A stretch of 64,000 nucleotides of DNA from JBBRHQ01 sp963840235. Lineage in GTDB: Bacteria; Actinomycetota; Thermoleophilia; Solirubrobacterales; 70-9. The DNA lies in contig CAWIYC010000009.1 of the NCBI GenBank assembly GCA_963840235.1, positions 62,001 through 126,000 on the forward strand, in the 5' to 3' direction. The position numbers and the translations under genes were made by a program. This document shows, piece by piece, positions 41,784 to 50,441 of this stretch. The notes under the pieces are model-generated. The model was given only the letters and a program-made list of their open reading frames with translations. It searched no databases and was not told where the DNA came from. The number at the start of each line of letters is the position of its first letter. Position 1 is the stretch's first letter.

Positions 41784-43265
41784 TCAGACCGCGGCGCGGT
41801 AGTCGGCCGGGTCGATGCGGCGGGTGCGGCGGCGGAACTCGAGCCAGGGGCCGGGCCAGTTGTTTGTGTTGACGCCGTCGCTGTTGAGGTACCAGCTCTG
41901 GCAGCCGCCGGTGACCCAGACGGTGTCCTTCGATCGCTCGGCTATCTCGCGGTCCCACTCGGCCATGGTCTCCGGGCGCAGGTCTACCCAGCGGAGGTTC
42001 CGCTCGCGAATCCGGCGAATGGCGTCGAGCACGTAGTTGAACTGGGACTCGAGCGTGAAGACGACCGAGCCGGAGCCGTGGTTGGTGTTGGGCCCCCACA
42101 TCACGAACATGTTGGGGAAGCCGCTGACGGTCGTCCCCAGGTAGGCGTCCGGCGTGTCGCGCCAGACCTCGCCCAGCTCGCGGCCCTCGAGGCCGTTGAC
42201 CTTCATTGGCGCGACGAAGTTGTGGGACTGGAAGCCGGTGCCGTAGATGATCACGTCGGCGGGGCGCTCGACCCCGTCGGCGCCGACGACTCCGCCCCGC
42301 GTGATCCGCTCGACGCCCCCGGTCAGAAGCTCGACGTTCTTGCGGGCCAGCGTCGGGTACCAGTCGCTGGTGAAGAGGATCCGCTTGCAACCGATCTCGT
42401 AGTCGGGGGTCGCCTTGCGCAGCAGCTCGGGGTCGTCGCCAAGCTGCGCCTGCCGCTCGCGCTCGGCGATCGCCCGGAACGGCGCCATCATCCAGGTCTT
42501 GCCGGTGAAGGCGTAGGTCCCGCACTCGAAGAGGCTGAACATCGCCAGGCGGGAGGCCGCCACCCGCAGCGGGAAGCGGCGGAAGAGACGCTGCTCCCAG
42601 GCGGAGTAGGCGCGGTCCATCCTCGGCAGGATCCAGGGGGCGGAGCGCTGGTAGATCGTCACCTCGGCGGCATCCTCGGCGATCTCAGGCACGAACTGGA
42701 TCGCGCTGGCGCCGGTCCCAATCACCGCCACCTGCCGCCCCTCGAGGTCGAGGTCGTGATCCCACTCGGCCGAGTGGAAGGCCGGGCCCTCGAAGTCCCC
42801 GGCGCCAGGGATGGAGGGGATCGCCGGCCGCGTCAGCTGGCCGCAGGCGGCGACGAGGATGTCGAACTCGTGGGTGCCGCCGTCGTCGGTCTCCAGGGTC
42901 CAGCGGCCGGCCTCCTGGTCGAAGCGAGCCGCGGTCACCTCGACGCCGAGCCGCAGGTGCGGCCCCAGCCCGAACCTCTCGGCGCACTCCTCGAGGTAGG
43001 AGAGGATCTCCGGCTGGGGCGCGTAGCGGCGCGACCAGCGGCTTCCATGGGCGAAGGAGAACGAGTAGAGGTGGGAGGGCACATCAACGGCCGCTCCCGG
43101 GTAGGTGTTGGCGCGCCAGACGCCGCCGACGGTCTCGCCGCGCTCGAAGATGGTGAAGTCGGTCAGCCCCTCCCGCGCCAGCCGGATCCCCATGCCGACA
43201 CCGCCGAAGCCGGCGCCGACGATCCCGACCGAGAGCCTCCGTGAGCTTCCGTTTGAGTCGGCCAC
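41784..43265 (-). CDS. Flavin-containing (Baeyer-Villiger-type) monooxygenase
   Basis: A 493-residue FAD/NADPH monooxygenase. FAD site GIVGAGFGGVGMGIRL near the start, NADPH site AVIGTGASAIQFVPEI at about 190, and the Baeyer-Villiger fingerprint-like FEGPAFHSAEWDHD just before it; ATG motif VIIYGTGFQSHNF is also present. BVMOs insert oxygen beside ketones, often in steroid or terpenoid breakdown; the substrate is unknown. The long upstream-open frame begins at 43643; GTG 43265 (or GTG 43271) is chosen from the usual N-terminus SSRRLSVGIVGAG. The strand is minus and it follows the ICMT-like gene by 45 bases. The WYLNSDGVNTNNWPGPW tail is typical. Confidence 0.9.
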   Translation of the reverse strand: MADSNGSSRRLSVGIVGAGFGGVGMGIRLAREGLTDFTIFERGETVGGVWRANTYPGAAVDVPSHLYSFSFAHGSRWSRRYAPQPEILSYLEECAERFGLGPHLRLGVEVTAARFDQEAGRWTLETDDGGTHEFDILVAACGQLTRPAIPSIPGAGDFEGPAFHSAEWDHDLDLEGRQVAVIGTGASAIQFVPEIAEDAAEVTIYQRSAPWILPRMDRAYSAWEQRLFRRFPLRVAASRLAMFSLFECGTYAFTGKTWMMAPFRAIAERERQAQLGDDPELLRKATPDYEIGCKRILFTSDWYPTLARKNVELLTGGVERITRGGVVGADGVERPADVIIYGTGFQSHNFVAPMKVNGLEGRELGEVWRDTPDAYLGTTVSGFPNMFVMWGPNTNHGSGSVVFTLESQFNYVLDAIRRIRERNLRWVDLRPETMAEWDREIAERSKDTVWVTGGCQSWYLNSDGVNTNNWPGPWLEFRRRTRRIDPADYRAAV

Positions 43266-43309
43266 TGCCACAACTTGCCAGATTTCCGCGACGTCGGCCC
43301 TCCCGCCCC

Positions 43310-43803
43310 TCAGGGCAAGGGGGACCAGGGGGCGCGCCGGGGAATCCAGCGGGGCACGTTGCGCTTGTATTCGAGGTACTCCCCGCCGAAGCGGCGCTCG
43401 AGGCCAGGCTCCTCGTAGGCGAGGAAGCCGACGTAATTGAGCGCGAAGAAAACGCCGAACCAGAGCAGCAACGCGACCGAGCCGAAGAGGGAGGCCTCGC
43501 CCAGCAGGACGCACAGCACGGCGCTGATCATCGGGTTGCGGACGTGGCGGTAGGGGCCCTCGACCACCAGCCGGCGGGTGGGGTCCCAGGGCGCAAGCGT
43601 TCCCCTGCCGATGCGGGCAAGAAGCCGCACGGTCCATACCCACAGCGCCAGGCCCGCGGCGATCAGCGCCAAGCCGGCGAGCGGCGGCAGCAGCGCCACT
43701 GCGCCCGTCAAGCCCCAGCCCAGATCCGGCCCGTCACCGGCGGGAGGATCGCGCCGGGACGACGATCGGTGACCACGCCCGGCAGCAGCGCGATCGCGCG
43801 CAA
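43310..43803 (-). pseudogene. Isoprenylcysteine carboxyl methyltransferase-family membrane protein, one-base frameshift
   Basis: The C-terminal part is a membrane methyltransferase of the ICMT/PEMT type: helices ALLPPLAGLALIAAGLALWV, the SAM-binding-region loop RRLVVEGPYRHVRNPMISAV, helix LLLWFGVFFALNYVGF, and the EEPGLERRFGGEYLEYKRNV end. In the given frame the N-terminus is nonsense. A second frame supplies the missing start, LRAIALLPGVVTDRRPGAIL then PPVTG, from TTG 43803; adding one base to the GGGCC run near 43730 joins them into a normal protein of about 165 residues. Start and frame break are inferred. Likely modifies a small molecule or lipid; substrate unknown. Confidence 0.72.
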
Positions 43804-44489
43804 CCTGGCGCCACCGGCTCCACCCGGCTATGCCGCGGGGATCCCGGGCTCGGACGCCCCGACCTCGCCGACACCGCATCACCGCGCGCCTCGCGCCACA
43901 TCGTCGCCACCGGCGGCCCGTCCTCGCCGGGAAGCGAGAACTCGCCGACCTGAGTGAAACCGTGGCGCTCGTAGCGAGCGTGGTTGGCTGGGTTTGTGGA
44001 CTCCAGGAAGGCCGGCATGCCCCTGGCGTCGATCACGGCCAGGTTGTCGGCGAGGAGTCCCATGCCGACGCCCTTGCCGCGGTGGTCGGGATGGGTGCCG
44101 AGCAGACTGAGGTAGTAGTGAGGCTCGTGCTGGGGGTGCGCAGCCTCGAAGCGGTCGAAGGTCTCGATCAGGATCGCCGTCTGCTCGGCGCCGACCAGCT
44201 CGGTCAGCATCGGCTCCAGCGCGGCCTCGTCCTCAGGTCTCAACTCAGGACAGTCCGGCGGTAGCCAGAGCGATGCCGAGCCACCCTCTGCGCTCAACCA
44301 CACCCACTCGTGGGGGACGGCGCCGTCGACGAAGACCCGCCAGAAGACGGCGTGCTGGGCGGCGCGGCGGGCGGAATCCGGGAAAGCCCAGCCCCAGACC
44401 GGGTCGTTGTGAAAGGCACCGGTGAAGATCTGAGTGACCGCCTCGGCGTCGGCGGCGGTCGCGACTCTCGGCTCGGAGCCAGACTCCAC
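43734..44489 (-). CDS. GNAT-family N-acetyltransferase
   Basis: A GNAT protein. The fold is recognisable: EPRVATAADAEAVTQIF (beta1-alpha1), then HYYLSLLGTHPDHRGKGVGM (the motif A acetyl-CoA loop HRGKGVG), GLLADNLAVIDARGMPAFLE and TNPANHARYERHGFTQVGEF (motif B). The last about 45 residues after MWREARGDAVSARSGRP look unlike GNATs and read through into the ICMT-like gene, so the real stop may be near 43880 if another base is missing there. The acceptor is unknown. Starts ATG 44489, minus strand. Confidence 0.82.
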   Translation of the reverse strand: MESGSEPRVATAADAEAVTQIFTGAFHNDPVWGWAFPDSARRAAQHAVFWRVFVDGAVPHEWVWLSAEGGSASLWLPPDCPELRPEDEAALEPMLTELVGAEQTAILIETFDRFEAAHPQHEPHYYLSLLGTHPDHRGKGVGMGLLADNLAVIDARGMPAFLESTNPANHARYERHGFTQVGEFSLPGEDGPPVATMWREARGDAVSARSGRPSPGSPRHSRVEPVAPGCARSRCCRAWSPIVVPARSSRR

Positions 44490-44557
44490 CCCCGTGACGG
44501 TAACGCCGCGGGCGCCCGACGCGCAAGCCCGGGTCGGTCGGATCGCCCCGGGCGGAG

Positions 44558-45121
44558 CTAGCGGTCGGGGCGGTCGGGGTAGATCTCGTCGATCGTGATC
44601 AGCGCCCGGTACGGCGCCCCAGCCGCCGCCTCGATCGCCTCTCCTCCACCGGCGAGACGGTCGACGACACTGAGCACGGCGGCGATCTCGAGGCCCTGTT
44701 CGGCGATCAGCTCGAGCGCGGCCACGGTCGAGCCGCCGGTGGTCACGGTGTCCTCGACCACGAGGCAGCGTTCACCCGGCTCAGCGGCGCCCTCGACCCA
44801 TCGCTGAAGGCCGTGCTCCTTGCGCTCCCGGCGGACGAAGAACCCGACCAGGTCCTCCCCCCCGGGGACGGCGATCGCGGCGCAGGCAAGCGGGATCGCG
44901 GCCATCACCGGACCGCCGACCGCCTTCGCCCCGGCCTCGGTCGCGGCGGCGGCGATCAGCTCCCCGGCGGCCAGAAAGCCCGCGGGGCGCATCAGCGCCC
45001 GGCGGGCGTCGACGTAGTAGGAGGCATGGCGGCCGCTTGAGAGGACCACGTCGCCGATCACCAGCGAATGCCGGCGCAACTCGGAGAGCAGGGTCCGCTT
45101 CGAAGCCTCGAGGTCGGGCAC
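44558..45121 (-). CDS. pyrE: Orotate phosphoribosyltransferase
   Basis: A 187-residue enzyme making orotidine 5'-phosphate from orotate and PRPP in pyrimidine synthesis. The PRPP motif is CLVVEDTVTTGGSTVAALEL, with the N-terminal VLSSGRHASYYVDARRALMR, VGGPVMAAIPLACAAIA and VGFFVRRERKEHG blocks. Normal length. It is not clustered with other pyr genes here; its ATG (45121) is 4 bases downstream of the SDR gene stop, so they form one minus-strand transcript. Confidence 0.95.
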   Translation of the reverse strand: MPDLEASKRTLLSELRRHSLVIGDVVLSSGRHASYYVDARRALMRPAGFLAAGELIAAAATEAGAKAVGGPVMAAIPLACAAIAVPGGEDLVGFFVRRERKEHGLQRWVEGAAEPGERCLVVEDTVTTGGSTVAALELIAEQGLEIAAVLSVVDRLAGGGEAIEAAAGAPYRALITIDEIYPDRPDR

Positions 45122-45124
45122 CGG

Positions 45125-46057
45125 CTACTCGAGCCCCTCGCGGAACCCCTGGCGCCAACTCGGAAAGGACGGCTCCCAGCCGAAGGCGGCCTTCGCCTTT
45201 GCGTTCGAGGCGCCACGGAGGCCGGTCGCCATTGCCACTGACGGCGACCCGGCCACCAGCCTCGCCAGCCAGGCCGGGACGCGGCGCGGCCGCTTGGCCC
45301 CGATCGCTTCGGCGTAGACGGGAATCCACTCGCTCATCGGCGCCGGCTCGTCGTCGACGACGTTGTAGATGCCGGGGGCGCCCCGCTCGACGGCGGCAAC
45401 CGTCGCGGCGGCCGCGTCGTCGAGGTGGATGAACGAGGAGATACCGCTGCCGCCACCGACGATCGGGAACCGACGGCGGCGGACGTCCTCGGCGGTGGAG
45501 CCGTCGAGCCCGAAATAGGTTCCCGGACCATAGAACCAGCCGTAGCGGAGGACAAGGCCGGCGAGTCCCTCAGCCGAGGTGACCTGGTCCTCGAGGCTGA
45601 CGGTGGCCTCGACCGACTCCCCGAAGGCGCCTGGGGCGCCGGTCATCAGCGGCGCATCCTCGTCCTTGACCGGTCCGCCCACGGGCGCGTACATGAAGGC
45701 GATGCTCTGGGCGACGACCCGGCGGGTGCCGGCGGCGCGGGCAGCGCCGAGCAGGTTGCGGGTACCCTCGCGGCGGATGCGGTTGTTGGGCCCGTAGTCG
45801 GGCTTGCGCAGGTCGATCCGGTCGGGGAGCGAGGTCATCTCGTGGACGACCACCTCCGGTGAGGCGGCGGCCACGCCCTCGGCCAGCCCGTCTGCGTCGA
45901 AGACGTCGCAGACGAGGGCCTTGGCCCCGGCGGCTCGAATCGCCCCTGCGCGCTCCTCGGATCGGCTGAGCCCGGTCACATCGTGGCCAGCCTCGATCAA
46001 ACGCGGAAGGAGAGAGCGGCCAATCGCACCGCCGGCCCCGGCAAGGAAGACCCTCAT
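45125..46057 (-). CDS. NAD-dependent epimerase/dehydratase (extended SDR)
   Basis: A 310-residue Rossmann-fold protein with the dinucleotide motif VFLAGAGGAIGRSLLPRLIE and the following VTGLSRSEER, ALVCDVFDADGL strands. The sequence FIHLDDAAAATVAAVERGAP and YNVVDDEPAPMSEW are typical of the SDR_a family (nucleoside-diphosphate-sugar epimerase-like). The canonical YxxxK catalytic pair is not obvious (YAPVGGPVKDED is the nearest), so the reaction is uncertain. ATGA overlap with the gene upstream: its ATG at 46055-46057 shares the stop of the DUF gene at 46054-46056. Confidence 0.85.
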   Translation of the reverse strand: MRVFLAGAGGAIGRSLLPRLIEAGHDVTGLSRSEERAGAIRAAGAKALVCDVFDADGLAEGVAAASPEVVVHEMTSLPDRIDLRKPDYGPNNRIRREGTRNLLGAARAAGTRRVVAQSIAFMYAPVGGPVKDEDAPLMTGAPGAFGESVEATVSLEDQVTSAEGLAGLVLRYGWFYGPGTYFGLDGSTAEDVRRRRFPIVGGGSGISSFIHLDDAAAATVAAVERGAPGIYNVVDDEPAPMSEWIPVYAEAIGAKRPRRVPAWLARLVAGSPSVAMATGLRGASNAKAKAAFGWEPSFPSWRQGFREGLE

Positions 46058-46479
46058 CGGCCGATCCTATCCCCGGCCTCGCCGTGGCCCTGGCCCACCT
46101 GGGCGAGACGGGCGGAGATCCGCGCCAGCCAGGCTGCAGCGACGGCGCCGAGGGCGAGAAGAAGGGTGTCCACCCAGCCGCGCTGGTCGCTGCGGGCCTC
46201 GCCGGTGTCGAAGGCGTGGTTGATCGCGTGGACGCCGTACCAAAGGGCGCCGAGGCCGAGAATCGGGACCCGCCAGGAGGGCCGGAACACGGCGATCGCG
46301 AGCCCGGCGCCGAAGGCGAAGGTGAAGGCGCCGACGTCGCCGACGTAGTGGCTGTTCTCGATCCCGTAGCGGCCGATGTCGTTGAAGAAGGTGCCGGGGG
46401 CGATCAGCGCCAGGGCGCCGGTGAGGAGGTGGTAAACGGCGATCACGGCGAGCACCGCCCGCAATGTCGGTTCGGTCAC
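46054..46479 (-). CDS. Four-helix membrane protein of unknown function
   Basis: A 141-residue membrane protein with four predicted helices (about 8-28, 48-64, 70-86, 104-122). The start LRAVLAVIAVYHLLTGALAL and the conserved-looking GRYGIENSHYVGDVGAFTFAF resemble DUF4345-like or similar small actinobacterial membrane proteins. No catalytic motif visible. Stop and next start overlap by 3 bases with the SDR gene. Function unknown. Confidence 0.65.
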   Translation of the reverse strand: MTEPTLRAVLAVIAVYHLLTGALALIAPGTFFNDIGRYGIENSHYVGDVGAFTFAFGAGLAIAVFRPSWRVPILGLGALWYGVHAINHAFDTGEARSDQRGWVDTLLLALGAVAAAWLARISARLAQVGQGHGEAGDRIGR

Positions 46480-46503
46480 GCAGACAGCCTAGAACGGCGG
46501 GAC

Positions 46504-47532
46504 CTAGAAGACGAAGATGTCCTCGCCGTAGGAGATCCGGTGGTAGATCTCCGGCTGGTCGGCGATGAAGGTGCGCAGGCAGCCGTGGCTGGCGGGGTAG
46601 TTCGGCACCGAGGCATAGCCGTGGATCGCGTAGCCGCCGACGAAGTAGAAGGAGTAGTACATGCCGTGCGAGTTGTAGCCCGGCTGGGTCGAGTAGAAGT
46701 TGAAGTGGCCCTGCACGGTCGGGGTCGAGGGCTTGCCGCTGGAGATCGGGTAGATCGCCTCGACCTCGTCGCCGTCGGCAAAGACGATCACCTGCTTGCC
46801 GAGCGACGCCTCGACGTGCTCGCCGGCGTGCGGGTGGCGGACGTGGTAGCCGCCGCGCCCGCCGTAGACCATGCGCACGATCCGCTTGCCGGCGCGCATG
46901 CTGCGCGACATCCCGTTCACCTTGCGGAAGGCGAGGACTCCGCGGGCGAGCTTGCCGTTGAAGCAACGGCCACCGGCGGGTTCGTAGCCGAGCCGGGTCA
47001 TGCCTCGCCTGAAGCCCTTGACGACCTTGCCGCACTGCCCCTGGTGAAGCGAGGGGAAGCTCACCTTCCACGACTTGCGCACGGTGCGGTCGCCGCTCAG
47101 CTCCGCCGTCGGCGCGTGACGGGCGCTGGCCGCGTACTTGCCTGCCTTACGCACGATCAGCTTCGAGCGGAAGACGCCGAAATTTCCCTGGCCGCGGTGC
47201 ACCCTGACCGTCTTGCTGCGCAGCTTGTGCGTGTTCAGGTAGTAGGTCACCTTGACCTTCTGGTGCGGCCGGAACGGGGTCAGGGAGCCGATCACCCTGA
47301 CCGACCTGAAGACCTCCACCCTGCCCTTGTGCAGGTGGCCGAGGCGGATCTTCACCCTCGAGGGCAGGGGCGTGGCCGAGGCGCCGGCGACGGGGGCAGC
47401 GGGGAGGGCCGAGGCGGCAGCAGGCTCCGTTGGGGAGGCGGCCCCGCCGTCGGCTAGAGCGCTCGCCGTCGGCGAGAGGGAGGCAGCCGCTACCCCGGCG
47501 GCGAGAAGGAGGCGGCGACTCATCACGGACAT
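46504..47532 (-). CDS. L,D-transpeptidase (YkuD) with N-terminal beta domains
   Basis: A 342-residue exported protein. Signal peptide (1-27, RLLLAAGVAAASLSPTASAL), a low-complexity Ala/Pro/Gly region, Ig-like beta repeats (about 55-165), a possible peptidoglycan-binding helical stretch (about 170-215) and the C-terminal catalytic YkuD domain with the motif IHGYASVPNYPASHGCLR: the catalytic Cys follows SHG, and the preceding His is in IHGYA. Forms 3-3 crosslinks in peptidoglycan in actinobacteria. Normal catalytic signature, minus strand, last genes of a loose cluster. Start ATG 47532. Confidence 0.93.
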   Translation of the reverse strand: MSVMSRRLLLAAGVAAASLSPTASALADGGAASPTEPAAASALPAAPVAGASATPLPSRVKIRLGHLHKGRVEVFRSVRVIGSLTPFRPHQKVKVTYYLNTHKLRSKTVRVHRGQGNFGVFRSKLIVRKAGKYAASARHAPTAELSGDRTVRKSWKVSFPSLHQGQCGKVVKGFRRGMTRLGYEPAGGRCFNGKLARGVLAFRKVNGMSRSMRAGKRIVRMVYGGRGGYHVRHPHAGEHVEASLGKQVIVFADGDEVEAIYPISSGKPSTPTVQGHFNFYSTQPGYNSHGMYYSFYFVGGYAIHGYASVPNYPASHGCLRTFIADQPEIYHRISYGEDIFVF

Positions 47533-47564
47533 TGTGACTGATCAACCTGCGGAACGACGCGTTC

Positions 47565-48893
47565 TCACTGGCCGAAGAGGGCGACGGTGTTGTTGAGCGC
47601 GTGCAGGATGACCCCGGGGATGATCGACCCGGTGCGTTCGTACAGCAGCGCCAGCACCGTGCCGAAGATGATCAGCGGCGGCACCGCGGTGACCCCGGTG
47701 AAGACGTGCAGCGAGCCGAACACGACGCCGCTCGCCAGCGCCGCCGCCAGGCCCGGCAGGCGTTCGCGGATGCCGCTGAAGACCATGCCGCGGAAGCAGA
47801 GCTCCTCGCTTGTTGCGGCGCAGACGACGATCAGCAGGATCTGCACCCAGACCGGCCCGAAGGAGGAGGCGATGTCCTCCTGCTTCGGCTGGGTGATGAA
47901 GATCGAGTAGAGGGCCGCGAGGGCGACGTAGGCGCCGGCAGCGGCAAACATCCACTTGATCGCGGAGGGCCCGAAGCTGCGGACCCCCAGGCGTCGCAGC
48001 GCCTCTCGCATCGAGTCGCTGCGCCTGCGGGCGACGAACAGCGGCACCGCGATGAAGCTGAGCACCGTCGCGAACTGGACGAACACATTTGCCGCGGTGC
48101 TGAGATCCTCCGAGCTCGGGGGATTGTCGATCAGGATCGCCGGGATGCCGACGACGATCCCGCCGAGGATCGCCACCAGCATGGCGACGATCGCCACCGT
48201 CGGCCCCCAGTTCGAGTAGGGGAACGACGCCTGCCCGGGCCCAGGAGGCGAGGTTGGCGCCGCTGTGCCGGGCGGCGGTGGAGGGGACGGAGGGCCCGAT
48301 GCGAAGGGCAAGGGCGGCGGTCGGTCCGGCGTCGGGAGGGCGGACGGAACGGTCGGCGACGCAGGCGACTTCGGGCCGCCGCCGAGGGCGGCGGTCGCAT
48401 CGCCGAAGAGCTCGCCCGAGGTCGGCGCCGGGGCGCCGGGCGGCACCGGCTGCGGAGCCTGCTTGGGGGGCTCGCGCACGACGACCGTTTTCGCCGCCTT
48501 GTCGCCGAGGCGCTGTTTTCGCGGCGAGCGACTGACGATCATCCAATCGATCCCGACCAGGGCCAGCGGCAGATCCACCAGACGCAGCAGGTTCCGCAGG
48601 GCGGAGTCGTTGTAGGAGAGCTTTGCGCCGGCATCCACCGGCAGCACCCGCAGGCCGAAGGCGTTCTTGCCGATCGTCTGCCCGTAGCGCCACTCGCAGA
48701 TGGCGAAGTAGTTGAACCAGGCGCTGAAGAGGACGAGCACGGTGATCCCCGCCGCCACCGGATTGTCCTCGAAGAACCGGGCGGGGAATGCGCCCAGGAT
48801 CCAGGTGATCCCGATCACCCAGACGGCGCTGTCGAGGAGCGCCGCCAGCAGGCGGCGCGAGAAGGTTGCGAACTCGACCCCGGGCTCAGACAA
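47565..48893 (-). CDS. RDD domain plus CPBP intramembrane metalloprotease
   Basis: A 442-residue membrane protein. Residues about 10-140 are an RDD domain (FATFSRRLLAALLDSAVWVI, the initial R and later D/D pairs), about 145-235 a Pro/Ala-rich cytoplasmic linker, and about 240-440 a CPBP/Abi (Rce1-like) protease with the catalytic EELCFRGMVFSGIRERL, FGSLHVFTG and a final ILHALNNTVALFG (HxxN). CPBP proteases act on prenylated or hydrophobic peptides. The RDD-CPBP fusion joins a putative transporter-like module to the protease. It overlaps the HAD gene by 8 bases. Confidence 0.9.
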   Translation of the reverse strand: MSEPGVEFATFSRRLLAALLDSAVWVIGITWILGAFPARFFEDNPVAAGITVLVLFSAWFNYFAICEWRYGQTIGKNAFGLRVLPVDAGAKLSYNDSALRNLLRLVDLPLALVGIDWMIVSRSPRKQRLGDKAAKTVVVREPPKQAPQPVPPGAPAPTSGELFGDATAALGGGPKSPASPTVPSALPTPDRPPPLPFASGPPSPPPPPGTAAPTSPPGPGQASFPYSNWGPTVAIVAMLVAILGGIVVGIPAILIDNPPSSEDLSTAANVFVQFATVLSFIAVPLFVARRRSDSMREALRRLGVRSFGPSAIKWMFAAAGAYVALAALYSIFITQPKQEDIASSFGPVWVQILLIVVCAATSEELCFRGMVFSGIRERLPGLAAALASGVVFGSLHVFTGVTAVPPLIIFGTVLALLYERTGSIIPGVILHALNNTVALFGQ

Positions 48894-49518
48894 GCTCTGG
48901 CACCTCGGTCAGCGATGAGATGTCGCCGCCCCCGTCGCGGCGGATCAGCAGACCCCTGACGCCGGCCGCCCTGGCGCCGTCGAGATCCTCCCCGGGAGTG
49001 TCGCCGACGTGGACCGCCTCCTCCGCCGAGCAGCCGGCCAGCGCCAGCGCCCGCTCGAAGATCACTGGGTCCGGCTTGCGCGCCCCCGCTTCGGCGGAGG
49101 AAACGATCGCGTCAAGGCCCGACGCCAGGCCGCAGCGCCCGAGCACCCCGGAGAGCGAGACGTCCCAGTTGGAGACGCAGACGGTCGCGAGCCCCCTCGC
49201 CCGCAGTGCCGCCAGCGCCGGTGCCGAGTCGGGAAAGGCGGAGAAGCTGATCGCGCCCATCAGGGTCTCGGGCGACACCTCCAACCCGAGACGATCGGAG
49301 AGGACCGCGGCACAGCGGCGCCGCAGGTCGGCGAGCGAGGCAGCATCGCTTCCCTCGATGCTGTGCTCGCGGTAGTAGGCCATCTCCGCCCTGACTGCGG
49401 AAACCAGCCGCAGCTCCTCGACCTCCTCGCCCAGCGCCTGCCGCAGGCGGACCCACGGCGGCTCGAGCTCGATCAGCGTGCCGAGCGCGTCGAGGAAGAC
49501 CGCGCGGGTCGCGGGCAA
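48886..49518 (-). CDS. HAD-superfamily hydrolase
   Basis: A 210-residue phosphatase-like enzyme (225 if GTG 49563 is the start). HAD motif I is VFLDALGTLIELEPPW (Asp nucleophile; the usual second Asp is replaced by Ala), motif II VCVSNWDVS, motif III with Lys in SSAEAGARKPDPVIF, and motif IV VHVGDTPGEDLDG. The Ala in the motif I (DALGT) is common in some HADs with altered activity. TTG 49518 avoids overlap with the divergent MscS gene; GTG 49563 would overlap it by 11 bases. Ends 8 bases inside the RDD-CPBP gene. Confidence 0.8.
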   Translation of the reverse strand: MPATRAVFLDALGTLIELEPPWVRLRQALGEEVEELRLVSAVRAEMAYYREHSIEGSDAASLADLRRRCAAVLSDRLGLEVSPETLMGAISFSAFPDSAPALAALRARGLATVCVSNWDVSLSGVLGRCGLASGLDAIVSSAEAGARKPDPVIFERALALAGCSAEEAVHVGDTPGEDLDGARAAGVRGLLIRRDGGGDISSLTEVPELV

Positions 49519-49552
49519 GGACGGGCGCGGTCCAAGAGCTTGGGTTGCGGGT

Positions 49553-50407
49553 ATGTTGGCCACGATGCCGCTGGCAGTCTCACAGGTCGCCTCCGCCGTT
49601 TCGCTGCGGCTCACCGATCTTCCCCTGGCTGCCGAGAAGACCTTCTGGGAGAGCCACGGCGACGAGATCTCGGCGGCGATCACGATGGTGGTGGCGATCC
49701 TCATCGCCTTCCTCGTCGACCGGCTCGTGATCGGCCGCGGCACCCGCGTCGCCGAGCGCATCTCCGACAGCGGCGTTTCCCGCGGCGCCCACACCAGGCT
49801 CCGGGTCGTCCGCAGGCTGGTCTTCGTCTCGATCCTCGTCATCGGCGCGGCACTGGCGCTGAGCCAGTTCGGACAGATCAAGAGGCTGGCGACCGGGATC
49901 CTCGCCTCCAGCGCGGTCCTCGGCCTGATCCTGGGGTTCGCCGCCCGCCAGACCCTCGGCAACATGATCGCCGGGGTGATGCTCGCGGTCACCCAACCGA
50001 TCCGCATCGGCGACCGGGTCAGCTTCGAGGAGGTCACCGGCCGCGTCGACGACCTCACCCTCTCCTACACATACATCGACCCCGGCAACGGCGACCTCGT
50101 CGTCGTCCCCAACGAGAGGATCCTCAGCGGCACCCTCTACAACCACTCGACCGGCGACCGCGGGGCTCCGATCACGGCCTCGGCCTGGATACCGGCGGAC
50201 GCCGACCTCGTCCGGGCCCGGGAGGCGATCAAGGAGGGCGCCGGCGCCGACGAGGTGCAGATGGCCGAGTGGACGCCGGAGGGGATCCGGCTAGAGGTCC
50301 TCGTCTCCCCGGGCAGCGCCCGCACCCGGATCGGCGACGAGGAGAGGGTGCTGGGTGAGAGGGCCCAGCGGGCTCTCCACGACGCCGGGCTGCTCTCGGC
50401 CGGGTGA
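49553..50407 (+). CDS. MscS-family mechanosensitive channel
   Basis: A 284-residue membrane protein with three N-terminal helices (about 28-52, 80-104, 112-140), the pore-lining TM3 region with ILASSAVLGLILGFAARQTL, then QTLGNMIAGVMLAVTQPIRI, the YTYIDPGNGDLVVVPNERI beta domain of MscS, and an alpha/beta end. Small-conductance channel relieving turgor. The frame is open from 49478; ATG 49553 or 49565 are the likely starts. Immediately downstream is a class A PBP, 34 bases away. Confidence 0.9.
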   Translation: MLATMPLAVSQVASAVSLRLTDLPLAAEKTFWESHGDEISAAITMVVAILIAFLVDRLVIGRGTRVAERISDSGVSRGAHTRLRVVRRLVFVSILVIGAALALSQFGQIKRLATGILASSAVLGLILGFAARQTLGNMIAGVMLAVTQPIRIGDRVSFEEVTGRVDDLTLSYTYIDPGNGDLVVVPNERILSGTLYNHSTGDRGAPITASAWIPADADLVRAREAIKEGAGADEVQMAEWTPEGIRLEVLVSPGSARTRIGDEERVLGERAQRALHDAGLLSAG

Positions 50408-50441
50408 CCCACGCCGCCGGACCGGCGTTAGGCTCTGAGCC

